A stretch of 39,443 nucleotides of DNA from a virus, in IMG/VR virus record IMGVR_UViG_3300046694_000207, positions 1 to 39,443 of that record, one strand, 5' to 3'. A program made the translations under genes and the position numbers. Shown one piece after another: positions 38,179 through 39,443 of this stretch (positions are counted from its first letter, which is position 1; every line of letters starts with the position of its first letter). The notes below the pieces were generated by a model. It saw nothing but the letters and a program-made list of their open reading frames with translations, was not told the origin of the DNA and did no database searches.

Positions 38179-38223
38179 ACAGTGAAATAACGCTTGCGCT
38201 GTATGCTACCCCGGAGGTAGTAT
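38179..38223 (+). promoter_or_regulatory. P9: dual-palindrome promoter
   Basis: ACAGTG (38179-38184) and CGCTGT (38197-38202) with a 12-bp gap. -35 TTGCGC (38194-38199), 18-bp spacer, -10 TAGTAT (38218-38223). Operator CTACCCCGGAGGTAG at 38206-38220, a near-perfect palindrome. Confidence 0.8.
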
Positions 38224-38248
38224 GCGTCATCGAACAGGAGAACACAAC

Positions 38249-38350
38249 ATGTACGACGACGCAGACAACTACGACGAATCCCCGCTCACGCAAGACGAAC
38301 GCGACGAAGCGGCCCGCAGTGCAGCCGATGACAAATATTGGGGCGATTAA
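38249..38350 (+). CDS. Acidic small protein, 33 aa
   Basis: AGGAG precedes ATG 38249, and the frame starts 26 bp after the P9 -10. The product MYDDADNYDESPLTQDERDE ... KYWGD is very acidic. Strongly acidic tiny phage proteins are sometimes DNA mimics, but nothing here proves it. The stop overlaps the next start (TAATG). Confidence 0.55.
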   Translation: MYDDADNYDESPLTQDERDEAARSAADDKYWGD

Positions 38351-38709
38351 TGCAAAAGAGAGTCGACTTATCCGACATGAAGCTACATGAGCTAGTCGGA
38401 ATCTACCGCGCCTTGATCGGCTCACCTGGCGATTACGCGAGGCGCGGCAAAGAGTTTTACCGAACCGCACTCATGGCGCGCGGAGACGCAGAGCTTCGCG
38501 CGGCGTATGACGCGCTCGCGCGTGAGCGTAAGCCACGAAAGATTCGCAGCGACGTTCTAGAAAAGCGGACAGCGCTAGCCAATGCGAAAGAGTTTCACGC
38601 GTTGGTTAGAGCTTTCCATAGCTGGGGAACAGACCTACTCTCGAATCCCGAAGCACACGCAACGTTACTGGATCGCGCAACCAAAGCACTTGCAGCAGCA
38701 GCGCGCTAG
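38350..38709 (+). CDS. Hypothetical helical protein, 119 aa
   Basis: ATG 38350 overlaps the preceding stop (TAATG). The product is basic and helical: KLHELVGIYRALIGSPGDYA, YRTALMARGDAELRAAYDAL, then EFHALVRAFHSWG and a C-terminal Ala-rich helix. No family recognised. It ends the P9 cassette; a structured region follows. Confidence 0.6.
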   Translation: MQKRVDLSDMKLHELVGIYRALIGSPGDYARRGKEFYRTALMARGDAELRAAYDALARERKPRKIRSDVLEKRTALANAKEFHALVRAFHSWGTDLLSNPEAHATLLDRATKALAAAAR

Positions 38710-38716
38710 AGATATG

Positions 38717-38781
38717 CCGGGAGGCTAAGAGCGGGGGCCGTCGCTACGCATAGCGCCCGTTTCCGTCTTGCAGACTCCCGG
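38717..38781 (+). ncRNA. Candidate structured RNA 1
   Basis: Nested complementarity: CCGGGAG (38717-38723) with CTCCCGG (38775-38781), CGGG (38732-38735) with CCCG (38756-38759), and CGCTA-cgca-TAGCG (38742-38755). It starts 8 bp after the P9 cassette. It may be the 3' end structure of that transcript or a separate small RNA. Strand is inferred from the upstream genes. Confidence 0.35.
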
Positions 38782-39038
38782 CTGTCTCACTTCAGTTTTG
38801 GCGATACGTGACGCATCCGACACACTAGTACGCCAGCGGCATGCATGCGGCAGGCGTTTTTCTCGACGGCGTATAGTCCAATCGTCCGCGCACCACACAG
38901 GCGCGCTATCCCGAATAAACGGGTCAGTTCAATTTCGTTTCAAAGCGCGTTCGCGCACGGTCCCGCTCATTTCCGCATTTTTCTACCCCGCATCCAAAAC
39001 AGTAAGGCCGCGCTCTTTGGCGGTCCGTGCATTCCATC

Positions 39039-39174
39039 GGGTCAACGCCTCGTCATCCGCCCAGCGCTGGGAGGGGCAGCGCGAGGAAGATACGCGCCGT
39101 TGCGGCGCGGAAACGAGACGTTGACCCGAGGGGGCTGGGTGTAGGTCCAGCCAGGTCCGCCTGATTTACTCAGG
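39039..39174. ncRNA. Candidate structured element 2 (multi-branched)
   Basis: GGGTCAACGCCTCGT (39039-39053) pairs with ACGAGACGTTGACCC (39113-39127) with one mismatch. Inside are CCCAGCGCTGGG (39060-39071) and CGCGCC-gttgc-GGCGCG (39093-39109). Just after are GGCTGG/CCAGCC (39133-39152) and CCTGA-tttac-TCAGG (39160-39174), the last adjacent to the endonuclease stop. No coherent reading frame covers it. It could be an RNA or a DNA site; the last hairpin may be a terminator of the endonuclease gene. Confidence 0.35.
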
Positions 39175-39177
39175 ACT

Positions 39178-39443
39178 TTATCCGTGGTTTGCAAACTCGC
39201 CGTGCACATCGTCGGCGGCGTTGCAATAGCATCGGTGCGCGGCCTCGGGGTCATCGAAGTAACCCAGCACATGCACCCGACGCTCAAATCCTATCGTCGC
39301 AACCCATTGGCGCTTTTTCTTGTGCCACGAAACACCCTTGAATCCTGATGTGTTCGCCTTCGTCTTGCTTCTGTTGCACATGTTTTGTGTGCCAGTAGCT
39401 ACGCGAAGATTGCAGCGCTGGTTGTTTAGTTTGTTTTCGTCCC
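39178..39443 (-). CDS. HNH/AP2-type homing endonuclease (5' truncated)
   Basis: The frame is open to the window end and begins DENKLNNQRCNLRVATGTQN, the C-terminal end of an HNH motif (NRxxNLR). The AP2 DNA-binding domain follows: SGFKGVSWHKKKRQWVATIG, then HVLGYFDDPEAAHRCYCNAA. Such free-standing endonucleases spread themselves by cutting DNA without the gene. The N-terminal HNH histidines lie outside the window. Confidence 0.85.
   Translation of the reverse strand, partial: DENKLNNQRCNLRVATGTQNMCNRSKTKANTSGFKGVSWHKKKRQWVATIGFERRVHVLGYFDDPEAAHRCYCNAADDVHGEFANHG

Noticed and set aside
38768-39144. Plus-strand open frames of 99-118 codons in the 38.7-39.1 kb gap
   Set aside because: Arg/Ser-rich composition, no ribosome site, and they pass through strong inverted repeats; more likely non-coding.
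1-39443. CRISPR array, insertion sequence or rRNA/tRNA gene
   Set aside because: No regularly spaced direct repeats, transposase or structural RNA gene was recognised on either strand.

Overview
The window is a near-complete genome of a temperate phage with a contractile tail (myovirus morphology) from a high-GC host, most likely Burkholderiales. The evidence is the G/C-rich third codon positions, the GGAG-type ribosome binding sites, a P2/Mu-like baseplate, a P4-type integrase, a GH19 endolysin and the many small cassette genes. No host gene, tRNA, rRNA, insertion sequence or CRISPR array was found. Both ends cut through genes: a MazG-like protein at the left and an HNH/AP2 endonuclease at the right. 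No CI-type repressor, replication initiator or helicase is visible, so part of the early region lies outside the window. The integrase sits inside phage sequence rather than at a host junction. This suggests a contig of the free or circularised phage opened at an arbitrary point.

Layout. Positions 1-5421 (+) hold an early DNA-metabolism operon: MazG-like, ParB-like, PolB-type exonuclease, VRR-NUC nuclease, NinB, a winged-helix protein, a Ref-type nuclease, small unknowns and an AlpA-like regulator. Positions 5383-6925 hold the integrase (-) and a probable attP. Positions 6928-9713 (-) hold a lysis cassette: DUF1353, two lipoproteins, a holin candidate, an HNH-like protein, a GH19 endolysin and a membrane/coiled-coil protein. 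Positions 9819-10720 (+) hold an outer-membrane beta-barrel 'moron' pair. Positions 10725-30536 (-) are the late morphogenesis operon, transcribed from TerS and TerL through portal, scaffold, capsid, connectors, sheath, tube, frameshifted tail chaperone, tape measure and baseplate to the tail fibre. Positions 30611-34925 (+, with one - pair) and 38249-38709 (+) carry many small accessory genes. Positions 35265-38056 (-) form a tightly coupled operon that includes a MESH1/SpoT-type HD hydrolase. Positions 38710-39177 contain no convincing gene but several strong inverted repeats.

Regulation. The most striking feature is a family of nine 15-bp quasi-palindromes (consensus CTACC-N5-GGTAG) scattered over the window. 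In most copies the palindrome lies in the spacer of a sigma-70-like promoter, and its right half forms the first bases of the -10 hexamer (TAGTAT). They stand upstream of nearly every separately transcribed early or accessory unit, plus the outer-membrane moron and the holin/lipoprotein group. Four copies carry a second palindrome (ACAGTG-N12-CACTGT) around the -35. This looks like a genome-wide operator regulon of one phage repressor whose gene is not identified here.

Other notable elements are: a -1 frameshift site (A AAA AAC) followed by an inverted repeat, which yields a 189-residue tail chaperone; four integrase arm-type repeats bracketing the likely attP core; a promoter followed about 45 nt later by a perfect intrinsic terminator; terminator-like hairpins between many late genes; and two tiny membrane peptides at the end of the HD-hydrolase operon.
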